DNA from: CAVSXS01 sp963767715
Lineage (GTDB): Bacteria; Chloroflexota; Ktedonobacteria; Ktedonobacterales; Ktedonobacteraceae
Length of the DNA stretch: 64,000 bases
Direction of reading: 5' to 3'
NCBI GenBank assembly: GCA_963767715.1
Contig: CAVYFA010000016.1
Coordinates: 434,001 to 498,000 of the forward strand
Shown: positions 18,465 to 27,183 of the stretch, one piece after another
Layout: each line of letters opens with the position of its first letter
Position numbering within the stretch: position 1 is the first letter of the stretch
Translations under genes and position numbers: made by a program
Notes under the pieces: model-generated
Seen by the model: the letters and a program-made list of their open reading frames with translations, nothing else
Told to the model about the DNA's origin: nothing
Database searches by the model: none

Positions 18465-20072
18465 TCAATTCGCCCTTGTGTTGAGTTCATGATATGTGAT
18501 CTGCTCGTCCTCGTAGACCACAGCTACAGAATCGGGTGTGCGTTCGACCTGCTCCTCAATTAGTCGATGAATGCAGAAGTCCCGCGGGTAGGCCTGGTCG
18601 GTGGCGTTCCACTCCACCAGAAGTTGCTGTCGCTCGGCACCCGTCAAGACCGGCAACTCTCCAACGCACAGGGCAGGGCAGGTCGAGATGGCTTCCAGCA
18701 GTGTCTGCCAGTGACCAACCATTCTGTCGATCGTTGCCGCGTCGAACAAATCAGTGTTGTACTCGAAGCGGCCAATCAACCCTTCTGGCCGGTCATCCAG
18801 TTCGAGCGATAGGTCGAACTTAGATGTGCCGACGGTGACATCCATCTGGGTCAGCGTCCATCCCGAAGGGAGGATCGTCAGAGGCGGTTCGAGTGTGAGC
18901 AATACCTGGAACAGCGGGTTCTGGCTTAAATTCCGCTCCGGTCGCAACTCTTTGACCAGGTACTCGAAAGGAACATCTTCGTGTGCCAGGGCGGAAACGA
19001 TGACCTCGCGTACCCGCCCCAGCAGTTCGCGGAACGTCGGATTGCCAGATATATCTGTACGCAGCACCAGCGTGTTCAAAAAGAAGCCCATCAACTTCTG
19101 CGTCTCAGGTCGCTTGCGACCCGCCGTAGCTGTGCCGATCAGCAGATCTTCCTGCCCTGTATAGCGGTAGAGCAGGGTCTGGAAGGCTGCCACCAGCGTC
19201 GTATACAAAGTGACCCCTTCGCGAGAACTCATGGCCTTGAGCGCATCGGTCAGGCGCCTGGAGAGCGCGAATGGCCGCATCGAACCGGAGTAGGTTTGGA
19301 CCGGCGGGCGTGGGCGGTCCGTCGGCAGTTCAAGGGACGAGGGTGCGCCGGCGAGTTGCTCCTTCCAGTACGCCAGATGTTTTGCGAGCGCGTCCCCCTG
19401 TATCTGTTCGCGCTGCCAGAGCGCGTAGTCACCGTACTGGATGAGTGGTTCTGGTAGTGGAGAGGGTTGACCGGCTAAGAACGCTTCATAGATCGCTCGT
19501 AGTTCTGGCAAAAAGACCTGGTAGATTGCGACCCCGTCAAAGATGATGTGATGCAGCGTCAGGAACAGGCGGTGTTCCTCGTCATCCAGTCGTATCAGCT
19601 TGCCACGCAGCAAGGGGTATTGAGCGAGATTGAAGAGTACGCCGGCATCTTCAGTTGCCAGGCGCAGCGCTTCTGCCTCGCGCTCATCCTCGGGGAGATG
19701 GCGCAAATCAATCACTGGAAACTGGAACGTTGGGGCTGGATGGATCATCTGAATCGGCAGCCCGTTACTCTCTGGAAAGCTGGTGCGCCAGGCTTCGTGG
19801 CGCCTGACGAACTCAGTAAAGCTCCGCTCAAAAACGCTCACATTCAGTGGGCCGGGCAGGTGAATAGTCACGCACTCGTTATATACCGGAACCTCGGGCA
19901 TTAGTTGCGCAAGAAGCCACACCTGTTGCTGTCCGAAAGACAAAGGCGCGCTCGTTCCTGATGTCCGCCGCATGATGGCACTCTCGACTGCCATCTCTCG
20001 GGCAAAATCTCCTCGCAGGTATTTTTCGAGCAGCGCGCGTTTGGCCTCCGAAAGCTCTGGTCTCTCTATCAT
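18465..20072 (-). CDS. NRPS module, upstream part: condensation domain plus start of adenylation domain
   Basis: 535 residues. After an N-terminal helix, residues 40-475 form a condensation domain with the catalytic LHHIIFDG and the closing FEYLVKELRPERNLSQNPLFQVL; it would join an aminoacyl-PCP donor to the acceptor on the next PCP. Residues 480-535 begin an adenylation domain (LLVEWNATDQAYP...ITYHELNTRAN) and stop at TGA (18467-18465), directly before LAHYLRQMGVGPDVLVGL in the same frame. In the sister gene the equivalent codon is CAA (Gln), and Arg (CGA) is common in the family; CGA to TGA is a single transition. Either a nonsense mutation, a sequence error, or read-through. Start ATG at 20072, 54 bases after the P450. 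Confidence 0.88.
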   Translation of the reverse strand: MIERPELSEAKRALLEKYLRGDFAREMAVESAIMRRTSGTSAPLSFGQQQVWLLAQLMPEVPVYNECVTIHLPGPLNVSVFERSFTEFVRRHEAWRTSFPESNGLPIQMIHPAPTFQFPVIDLRHLPEDEREAEALRLATEDAGVLFNLAQYPLLRGKLIRLDDEEHRLFLTLHHIIFDGVAIYQVFLPELRAIYEAFLAGQPSPLPEPLIQYGDYALWQREQIQGDALAKHLAYWKEQLAGAPSSLELPTDRPRPPVQTYSGSMRPFALSRRLTDALKAMSSREGVTLYTTLVAAFQTLLYRYTGQEDLLIGTATAGRKRPETQKLMGFFLNTLVLRTDISGNPTFRELLGRVREVIVSALAHEDVPFEYLVKELRPERNLSQNPLFQVLLTLEPPLTILPSGWTLTQMDVTVGTSKFDLSLELDDRPEGLIGRFEYNTDLFDAATIDRMVGHWQTLLEAISTCPALCVGELPVLTGAERQQLLVEWNATDQAYPRDFCIHRLIEEQVERTPDSVAVVYEDEQITYHELNTRAN

Positions 20073-20126
20073 CCCCAGATGATCCTTCCTAAGTAGTCAG
20101 ATGCCGGGAACTCCATTTCGCATGCG

Positions 20127-21371
20127 CTAAAACGTCACCGGCAACGCGATCAGGCCGCGCAGGCCCAGGTTTTCGCGCCAGCGGATCGGCCCGGCTTGTA
20201 GTTGCAGGTTGGGCATGCGCCGCAGCAGGCTGGCGAAGGCTGTCTGCCCTTCTATGCGCGCGAGTGGCGCTCCGAAACAGAAGTGGCTGGCCCAGGCAAA
20301 GGCTACGTGTCGGTTGTCCAGCCGAGTGATGTCCAGCCGGTCGGGGTCCGGGAAACGCTCCGGGTCGCGGTTGGCCGCCCCCATCACAGCGATGACCGCC
20401 TGCCGTTTGCGGATCTGCTTGCCGCCGAGCACCACGTCGTCGGGCGCCAGTCGCGCCGTGTGCTGGCTGGGACTCTCGTATCGCAACAACTCTTCAACGG
20501 CAGGGGCGACGAGTGAGGGGTTCGAGCGCAGCTTCTCCACCTGGTCGGGGTTGCGCAGCAGCGACAGCACACCGTTCCCGATCAGGTTGGTGGTGGTTTC
20601 CTGTCCCCCGACCATCGTCACGATCGTATTGGCGACGACCTCGTCTTCGCTAAAGCGGTCTCCATCGATTTCTGCCGTCAGATAGGCGTGAATCAAACCA
20701 TCGCGTGGATTCTTGCGCTGCTCTCGAATGGCGCTGCGGAAGTAGTCTGACATCTCTTCCAGGCTTTTAATCACCTGGGGAGCACGGTCGGGATTATGCT
20801 GAAAATTGCCGAGCACCTGGGCGAAATCGGCGGACCACTTCGTCAGGAGCCGCCAGTCCGAGGCCGGCACGCCAAGCATTTCCGCCGTCACGATGGCCGG
20901 AAGCGGGTAGGCCAGGTCGGCAATGATATCCATACTGCCACGGTCCTGCACGGCATCCAGCAGACTGCTGGTGATATCCTGGATGTGCAAGCGCAGCACC
21001 TCGACCCGGCGCGGCGTAAAAGCCCTGGAGGCCAGGCCGCGCACTCTTCCGTGCGACGGTGGGTCGAGGAAGAGCATTTGCAGCACCATTACTTTTGCCA
21101 GTGGGGCGAGCGCTCCCAGCCCGAGTGCGGTCAACTGCTCCGGCGTTGGCGTGCGGTCCGCCGAGAATTTCTGGAAGACGGTTAGCACATCGGCATAGCG
21201 CGTCACTACCCAGGCGTGCAGATACGGGTCCCAGTGAACCGGGTCTTCGGTGCGCAGGCGCTGATAGAGCGGGTACGGGTTTGCCAGCACTTGCGGGTCG
21301 AGCAAGTGATACAGGCTCAAAGGCGGTTCCTGCTTGCCTGAACGCATCTGCGATTCTGTTGGCGTGGACAC
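20127..21371 (-). CDS. Cytochrome P450 in NRPS operon
   Basis: 414 residues, soluble bacterial P450. I-helix motif MVGGQETTTN (acid and Thr for oxygen activation), K-helix EELLRYESP (ExxR), heme-binding FAWASHFCFGAPLARIE with the axial Cys. Sequence style (CYP107-like, SFDxxHTARLAPDD region) is that of natural-product tailoring P450s. It lies 17 bases after the stand-alone A-PCP gene and 54 bases before the C-A-PCP-TE gene, an arrangement in which P450s often hydroxylate the PCP-bound amino acid. GTG start at 21371 with GGGAGG upstream. Substrate (PCP-bound leucine) is an inference. Electron-transfer partners are not in the window. Confidence 0.93.
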   Translation of the reverse strand: MSTPTESQMRSGKQEPPLSLYHLLDPQVLANPYPLYQRLRTEDPVHWDPYLHAWVVTRYADVLTVFQKFSADRTPTPEQLTALGLGALAPLAKVMVLQMLFLDPPSHGRVRGLASRAFTPRRVEVLRLHIQDITSSLLDAVQDRGSMDIIADLAYPLPAIVTAEMLGVPASDWRLLTKWSADFAQVLGNFQHNPDRAPQVIKSLEEMSDYFRSAIREQRKNPRDGLIHAYLTAEIDGDRFSEDEVVANTIVTMVGGQETTTNLIGNGVLSLLRNPDQVEKLRSNPSLVAPAVEELLRYESPSQHTARLAPDDVVLGGKQIRKRQAVIAVMGAANRDPERFPDPDRLDITRLDNRHVAFAWASHFCFGAPLARIEGQTAFASLLRRMPNLQLQAGPIRWRENLGLRGLIALPVTF

Positions 21372-21388
21372 GATCGTTCCTCCCTCAC

Positions 21389-23311
21389 TTACTGAAGCAG
21401 GTCTTCCGTTTCGCCAAGCAGCCGCAGCACCTCCTCGTCGCTCATCGCTTCCAGCTTCGCAAGGATGCGCTGCTCGATTTCCTCCGCGAGCAGCCGCACT
21501 GTAGGAGCCTCGAATAGGCTGCGCAGCGGCATATCAACGTCAAACGCTGCGGAGATTTGCGCGATAATCTGCGTCCCCAGGAGCGAGTGGCCGCCAAGCA
21601 TAAAGAAGTTATCATCGATGCTCAGCGAGTCGCGGTCGAGTAAGGCTGCTAAAATCTGCGCGACACGTTCCTCGGTGGGCGTGCGTGGAGTCTCCCTGAC
21701 TTCGTCCCGCAGCATATTGCTTGCGTCCGGCACGGGCAGCGCGGCACGGTCGACCTTGCCGTTATGGGTCATCGGTAGCGCATCTAATGCCACGAAGGCC
21801 GACGGGATCATGTAATCGGGCAGATGTGCGCTCAATGCCTCGTGCAGTCCTGAGAAAGTCAACCGCTCCCCTGGCATCGCAACAACGTAGGCGACCAGCC
21901 GCTTGTCACCGTGCGTATCTTCCCGCGCGATGATGACGCTCGATTGAACGCCCGGATGCTTGTGCAGCACGCTCGTGATCTCGTCCGGCTCGATACGGTA
22001 GCCGCGAATCTTGATCTGATAGTCGGCTCGGCCCATAAAGGCGATCTGCCCATCCGGCAGGTAGCGCGCCATATCCCCGGTCTTGTACAGCCGCTCGCCC
22101 GGTTTATCACTCAGCGGATGCGGAATGAAACGTTCTGAGGTGAGATCTGGTCGCTTGAGATACCCGCTGGACAGGCCGGCTCCGCCAATGTACAGTTCGC
22201 CCGGTATACCGATGGGCACCGGGCACAACTCCTTGTCGAGGATGTAGACCTGCGTGTTCCAGATGGGACGACCAATCGATGGCGGCGTGTCCGCTACGCC
22301 TGCGGCGTCTGCTGGTGGAACGAGGCCATAGGTGGTGACGACGGTCGCCTCCGTCGGACCGTAGTTGTTGACGAAGGCAAACGGTAGCCCTGGTGCGGGG
22401 TAGCGGCGCAGCGTATCGGCTCCGGTGAGCAGGTAGCGCAGAGCTGTATGCGCGGGCCATCTCAAGGCGATCATGCTCTCAGCAAGCACGGTTGGCACGA
22501 ATGCGATAGTGATCTCGCGCTCGACGAGCCAGTCACGCAACAAGACAGGCGAGAGGCGCGTCTCCTCCTCGACGATGTGGACCTGCGCCCCGCTCGCCAG
22601 GTACGGCCATAATTCCCAACCGGTTGCGTCGAAGGCCTGGCTGGTTACCTGTGTCGCCCGGTCGGTTGGGGTGATCTGGTACGCGTCCTGGTGCCAGTAA
22701 ATCAGGTTGAGCAGGCTATAGTGGCTGATTTGCACGCCCTTTGGCTGCCCGGTCGAGCCAGAGGTGTAAATGACATAGGCCAGGTCGGCGGCAGTGGCGA
22801 GTGCGGGTGGATCAGCGCTGCTGTGCCCGGAAAGCGCGGCGGCATCCGCATCCAGGCATACCAGGTGCGTGCCATGTGTCGAAAGATGATCTGCGATGGA
22901 CTGTTTTGTGACAAGTACGGGTGTGCCCGCATCTTCCAGCATAAAGGCCAGGCGATCCTGTGGGTAGGTTGGATCAAGTGGCACATAGGCTCCTCCGGCC
23001 TTGAGGATGCCCAGCAATCCTACGACCATATCGGCCGAGCGTTCGACACACAGCCCCACCAGCACATTGGGCCTTATTCCAAGTTCCCGCAGGTAGTGAG
23101 CCAGTTGGTTCGCGCGTGCATTGAGTTCCCCGTAGCTGAGCGTTTGTCCCGCCGCTACAATGGCCTGCGCCTCAGGTGTAGCCGCCGCCTGCCTCGCAAC
23201 CAGTTGTGGTATGCATTTATCTGCCGGAAAATCGTGCGCGGTGGCATTCCACTGTGCCAACTGCCCTCTATCCGCGTCCGTTAACACGTGTGTATCTTGC
23301 CAGGTGACCAT
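21389..23311 (-). CDS. NRPS stand-alone adenylation-PCP didomain (leucine-type)
   Basis: 640 residues without a condensation domain. Adenylation core motifs: LSYGELNARAN, LKAGGAYVPLD, YTSGSTGQPKG, NNYGPTEATV, GELYIGGAGL, YKTGDMARYL, NGKVDRAALP. PCP near residue 575 (FFMLGGHSLLG, Ser is the phosphopantetheine site), followed by a 45-residue acidic helical tail (EEIEQRIL...GETEDLLQ) that may act as docking segment. Reading the specificity pocket by comparison with GrsA gives D-A-W-F-L-G-N-V-V-K, the classic leucine signature. First gene of the operon, so it probably supplies the starter unit to the C-A-PCP-TE protein, with the P450 acting in between. Confidence 0.93.
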   Translation of the reverse strand: MVTWQDTHVLTDADRGQLAQWNATAHDFPADKCIPQLVARQAAATPEAQAIVAAGQTLSYGELNARANQLAHYLRELGIRPNVLVGLCVERSADMVVGLLGILKAGGAYVPLDPTYPQDRLAFMLEDAGTPVLVTKQSIADHLSTHGTHLVCLDADAAALSGHSSADPPALATAADLAYVIYTSGSTGQPKGVQISHYSLLNLIYWHQDAYQITPTDRATQVTSQAFDATGWELWPYLASGAQVHIVEEETRLSPVLLRDWLVEREITIAFVPTVLAESMIALRWPAHTALRYLLTGADTLRRYPAPGLPFAFVNNYGPTEATVVTTYGLVPPADAAGVADTPPSIGRPIWNTQVYILDKELCPVPIGIPGELYIGGAGLSSGYLKRPDLTSERFIPHPLSDKPGERLYKTGDMARYLPDGQIAFMGRADYQIKIRGYRIEPDEITSVLHKHPGVQSSVIIAREDTHGDKRLVAYVVAMPGERLTFSGLHEALSAHLPDYMIPSAFVALDALPMTHNGKVDRAALPVPDASNMLRDEVRETPRTPTEERVAQILAALLDRDSLSIDDNFFMLGGHSLLGTQIIAQISAAFDVDMPLRSLFEAPTVRLLAEEIEQRILAKLEAMSDEEVLRLLGETEDLLQ

Positions 23312-23584
23312 CTATCGTCCGTCCTATCTCCATCAGTAAGCATTACCCTTAATCAGACATATCTTTGCCAAGTATACCCCTTGCACATTACGAAACAGGT
23401 GTTTGTCAATGTTAAGATGGTGTTAATAACCTCGCCTCCCGGTAGATAGAAGAATACTGATGGAAAACAGTTCCCGCGCTTAACCGTTCGCGGGTTAAAA
23501 CAAGATAGGGATAGGAATTTGTCCTGCCGCCGCCGAATCGCTACTCTATCTCCACACCGATAGAAACGGGAAACGCATACCCGG

Positions 23585-24973
23585 GTGCTACGCTTGTCAC
23601 GACACTACAGTCCAATGAGCATAGAGACAAGAGATAGTAATGCGATGAACCTGGTAGCTTTCTCCATCAGGACCAAAGGCGCGCACAACTTTGTGCGGCG
23701 CCTCAGAACGGTCTTTACGCGCTTCGGATTTTCAGAAAGACGGACCCGCAGGGCCTTGTACTCTATTATAGACGCTTTGAAAAGCTGCCGGTCGGCTCCA
23801 ACTTTCTTCATCCCTGCTGTTGTGCTGCACAGGCATCCCGGCTTGATAAGCGACATCGTACAGGCAGGGGCGGAAGTTGGGGTGCACGGCTATGTCCACA
23901 ACGATTACCGCTATTTGAGCGAGCGCGAGCAGCAGGCGCAAACGCAACAGGCCGTCTCGGTCTTCAAAGCGGTTCGTATCCCGTATCGCGGCTTCCGCAA
24001 CCCTTACCTGGGATGGACGGAAGAGTCCCTGCGAGTGTTCACAACATGCGGCTTCGCCTATGAGAGTAACCAGGCCGTGCTACATGACATTATCGACCAA
24101 GACGCCCTCTCGCCTATCATCCGAAGCGGCTACGAGAAATCAATGGCTCTCTTTCAAGCCACAACCTGCACAACATATGCGCTGCGTCCGCATTTTGAGG
24201 GAGAATTGCTGCGTATCCCCATCAGTATTCCAGACGATGAGATGTTGTTCGACCGCCTGCGCATCACCGAACCGGATGAGGTAGGGCGCATCTGGAGCAC
24301 AATTATGCAGCGCGTCTATACTCACGGCGGCCTGTACACACTCAACCTGCACCCCGAGCGCGGCATCCTGTGTAGGGAGGCCCTGGGCGTCTTGCTGTCT
24401 AGCGCTCAAAGCTTCCCTTTGTCTGTCTGGATTGCTCGACTGGAAGATATCGCCCAGTGGTGGAGTGAGCGCCGGTCTTTCGAGTGGCATATCTCGCCCT
24501 TGGAGCCCCATCGCTGGCTTGTGCGCGCCACTTGCACGCCGCGCGCCACGCTGCTCTCTCGCCATCTCGCAGTCGAATATGCGCGAACAGAAGCCTGGCA
24601 CGCCCCGGAGGAAGTCATTCTTGCGCACCGCTTCACCGTTCAGGCCGAGATCTGCCCGTGTCTTGGCCTGTCTTCCCGCACACCTCAGGAGGTGGTCGAT
24701 TTCCTCCACGAGCAGGGATATCCAGTCCAGACATATTCATCCGAGGATTCCTCATCGTTTGCTCTCTCCATCGATATGCCGGAAGGATTGGGCGCGACGC
24801 GCGAGGAACGGGCGCAGAAATGCAGCGAGTTGGTGGAGCGGTTCGAAAGCCTGGACGCTCCATTGCTCCGTTTTGGCTACTGGCCCGATGGGAGTCGTGC
24901 CGCGCTCTCCGTCACCGGCGACATTGATTCTGTAACCATTCAGGATTTTTTTCTTAGAATCCTCGAGGTGTAG
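23585..24973 (+). CDS. Polysaccharide deacetylase family protein
   Basis: 462 residues in the longest reading. The NodB-like barrel occupies about residues 22-290: FFIPAVVLHRHPGLISDI, VGVHGYVHNDYRYLSE (His pair of the metal triad in HGYVHND), YRGFRNPYLGWTE and the late HGGLYTLNLHPERG. Such enzymes remove N- or O-acetyl groups from glycans. The C-terminal 170 residues are less conserved and end in FGYWPDGSRAALSVTGDIDS. Start uncertain: GTG 23585, ATG 23615 or ATG 23645, none with a clear ribosome-binding site; 23645 places the barrel nearest the N-terminus. Divergent from the NRPS operon and first gene of the plus-strand glycan block. Confidence 0.85.
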   Translation: MLRLSRHYSPMSIETRDSNAMNLVAFSIRTKGAHNFVRRLRTVFTRFGFSERRTRRALYSIIDALKSCRSAPTFFIPAVVLHRHPGLISDIVQAGAEVGVHGYVHNDYRYLSEREQQAQTQQAVSVFKAVRIPYRGFRNPYLGWTEESLRVFTTCGFAYESNQAVLHDIIDQDALSPIIRSGYEKSMALFQATTCTTYALRPHFEGELLRIPISIPDDEMLFDRLRITEPDEVGRIWSTIMQRVYTHGGLYTLNLHPERGILCREALGVLLSSAQSFPLSVWIARLEDIAQWWSERRSFEWHISPLEPHRWLVRATCTPRATLLSRHLAVEYARTEAWHAPEEVILAHRFTVQAEICPCLGLSSRTPQEVVDFLHEQGYPVQTYSSEDSSSFALSIDMPEGLGATREERAQKCSELVERFESLDAPLLRFGYWPDGSRAALSVTGDIDSVTIQDFFLRILEV

Positions 24974-25056
24974 GAATGGCGAAAACGCTGCAGGCGGCTT
25001 TTTATGGAAGATGCTTGGCCCTGGTCTAAGCCGCCTTAATGAAAGGAATGACACGT

Positions 25057-26301
25057 ATGTCGTCAATTCGTATTGGTGTTATCACATATGATTCATATGG
25101 TGAGCCCAGGGCACGTCGCCTGGCCGACGCGGCGGTAGATGGTGGCTACAGCGTAGACTTTATTTGCTCACGTCAACCAGGTGAAATGGGCTATCAAGTA
25201 CGCAATGGAGTACATATTCATCGAGTGCCGGTCAAGCGCTCCGTACGTAATTTCTTTCCCCTTACAATTCTTGATTGGTGCTGGTTTATGCTCTTAGCCG
25301 GCATTACTGTCACTCGCTTGCATTTAAGACATGCATACGACGTAATTCACGTGCATAATATGCCAGACTTTCTCGTCTTCTCTACCTTGATCCCCAAGCT
25401 CTTAGGAGCGAAGATCATTTTGGATGTGCAGGATGTCAGCCCGGAGTTGATGGCCGTAAAGACAAAACCACCCCTACGTGGGATACTCAGACGTTTAGCA
25501 ATCATTCAAGAGCGTCTCTCCATTGCCTTTGTCGATCATGTTGTAACGGCTGGCTGGCCTTTTGAGGAGTTGTTGCTGCAACGAGGGGTTCCTCGGGAGA
25601 AAGTAACAATTATTATTAATAGCGTCGATCCAAAGCTCTTTCCTAGCTCCCGCGATTCACTTCCTTCGTCTGTGCTTCCCGACGAGAAGCGACCTCTTAT
25701 TCTGATGTACTATGGTACGCTGGCAAAGCGGAGTGGTGTAGATGTAGCTATGCGTGCAATAGCACTTGCGCGTCGTCAAGCGCCCCATCTGCGCTTCCAT
25801 GTCAAAGGCATCGGTCAGGAAAAACCCTCCTTAATGATTCTGGCTAAAGAATTAAGTATAAGTGATATTGTCGAGTTCAGCGACGGTTGTCCTGTGGATG
25901 AGATAGTGAATTTCATCGTGCAGTGTGATATTGGTATCATTCCGTATCAATGTGATGGCTTTACAGAACTGTTGTTGCCAACGAAAGCTTATGAGTTAGC
26001 CTGGCTGAAGCACCCAATGATTGTCTCTGACACGATAGGGATTCGTTCAATGTTCCGGCCTGAATCGGTTATTCTATGTGAGCCCTCGAACCCTGAGAGT
26101 TTTTCCGAGGCGATCATCAACCTGTATCAACATCCAGAGAAACGTGCCCAGCTCATTGCCAATGCTGCTCAAGATTATACTCCCTTCAAATGGGAATTGA
26201 TGGCTAAACGCTATCAGTTGTTACTTGCTTCGCTCAGTCAGAAGCAGACATCTAAACTCTATTGGTCCCAGAAAACTGGACAGGGGGATGAGCTAAAATA
26301 G
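25057..26301 (+). CDS. Glycosyltransferase family 4
   Basis: 414 residues from the ATG at 25057, chosen over 25039 because AGGA stands nine bases ahead. GT-B fold: N-terminal domain RIGVITYDSYGEPRARRLADAA, HVHNMPDFLVF, LDVQDVSPELM; C-terminal nucleotide-sugar domain LMYYGTLAKRSGVDVAMRAI, FHVKGIGQE, and the EX7E region GFTELLLPTKAYELAWLKHPMIVSD. Transfers a sugar from an activated donor to a growing lipid-linked glycan on the cytoplasmic face. Wording of codons is visibly more AT-rich than the flanking genes, consistent with recent acquisition. Follows the deacetylase after 83 bases. Confidence 0.9.
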   Translation: MSSIRIGVITYDSYGEPRARRLADAAVDGGYSVDFICSRQPGEMGYQVRNGVHIHRVPVKRSVRNFFPLTILDWCWFMLLAGITVTRLHLRHAYDVIHVHNMPDFLVFSTLIPKLLGAKIILDVQDVSPELMAVKTKPPLRGILRRLAIIQERLSIAFVDHVVTAGWPFEELLLQRGVPREKVTIIINSVDPKLFPSSRDSLPSSVLPDEKRPLILMYYGTLAKRSGVDVAMRAIALARRQAPHLRFHVKGIGQEKPSLMILAKELSISDIVEFSDGCPVDEIVNFIVQCDIGIIPYQCDGFTELLLPTKAYELAWLKHPMIVSDTIGIRSMFRPESVILCEPSNPESFSEAIINLYQHPEKRAQLIANAAQDYTPFKWELMAKRYQLLLASLSQKQTSKLYWSQKTGQGDELK

Positions 26302-26878
26302 CTGTTTACTTGCTTCCATAGCGAACTGCCCTACGCCCGGCTCGTCTCTGATCACTTCGGTACTGAGCATCATGAACTGATCGTCCAGTGCTCTGACCTG
26401 ACAAGGTACTGGCCGCTGCTTACCTGGCACCGCGATGAACCCGTGAGCGAGCCGTCTGACCTGGGTGTCTACCTGGTCTCTAAGCTGGCTCGCCAGCATG
26501 TGAAGGTGGTGCTCTCGGGAGAGGGCGGGGACGAACTCTTTGCGGGCTATCCCAAATATGTCGTCGATTGGTTGGCGCGCTACTATCATGTGCTGCCCGC
26601 TTCCATGCGCGACCAGATGGTCTATCTTGATACAAAAATCTGGCTGCCCGACAACCTCCTCATGAAAGGCGACAAAATGACGATGGCAGACCTCGCTCGA
26701 GTCGCGCATGCCTTTTCTTGACTACAAGCTGGTCGAATATGCCGCAAGCATACCCTCCAACGTCAAGACCAGGCCCTTTAAAGCCAAATACTCACTCAAG
26801 CAAGCCTACCTGGATTACCCCCAGGAATCGCTGGAAGATCTGGTTGAGATGAGCTATCCTACACCGGTAAGCGTTTGA
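26302..26878 (+). pseudogene. asnB: Decayed asparagine synthetase (AsnB) fragment
   Basis: Begins right after the stop of the GT gene and in its frame. Residues match the synthetase domain of glutamine-hydrolysing asparagine synthetase: LPYARLVSDHFGTEHHEL, then VVLSGEGGDELFAGYPKY, then IWLPDNLLMKGDKMTMA. Missing: the whole glutaminase domain and the PPi-loop start, and about 60-80 residues between the RYYHVLPASMRDQMV segment and YLDTKIWLPDN. Near 26689-26700 the frame shifts: SLESRMPFLDYKLVEYAASIPSNVK continues one base out of phase, and this second frame stops at 26878 with divergent wording. AsnB-like enzymes are common in glycan and lasso/amide clusters; this one cannot be functional. Confidence 0.8.
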
Positions 26879-27183
26879 GTAATGCTGATCGCGCGAGCCG
26901 TCATAGATTTCTTTCACAGGGAGCTTCTTCCTCCCGGCCATCCCTTTTGGCGGCTCGATAACGTCGTGAACAATGACTATGGCTTTTGATCGGCTTTGCT
27001 GGAGGAGTCCCGTAGCTACATCTATTCTTCCACTTCATCTCTACTTTCTCACCCAATCTTAATCATGTATGGCACCGGTTCTCTACCCCTATTTGTTATG
27101 CTCCAGGTGGGTTAATGAATTTTTCGAGTGTTATGCAAGACAGGTCTCAAGCGCCAATTGCTATGTAATGCGTTCAGGAGTGT
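26879..27183 (+). other. Intergenic stretch after asnB remnant
   Basis: 305 bases. The first part reads in one frame as AREVIDFFHRELLPPGHPF and WRLDNVVNNDYGF before a stop near 26989, which looks like a further scrap of coding sequence that I cannot assign. Stops then occur in all frames on this strand at short distance. No promoter or RNA recognised with confidence. Confidence 0.35.

Noticed and set aside
23312..23584. TTGACA near 23425 on the minus strand as NRPS promoter
   Set aside because: The next -10-like box (TATACT) is about 27 bases away, too far for a normal promoter; not called.
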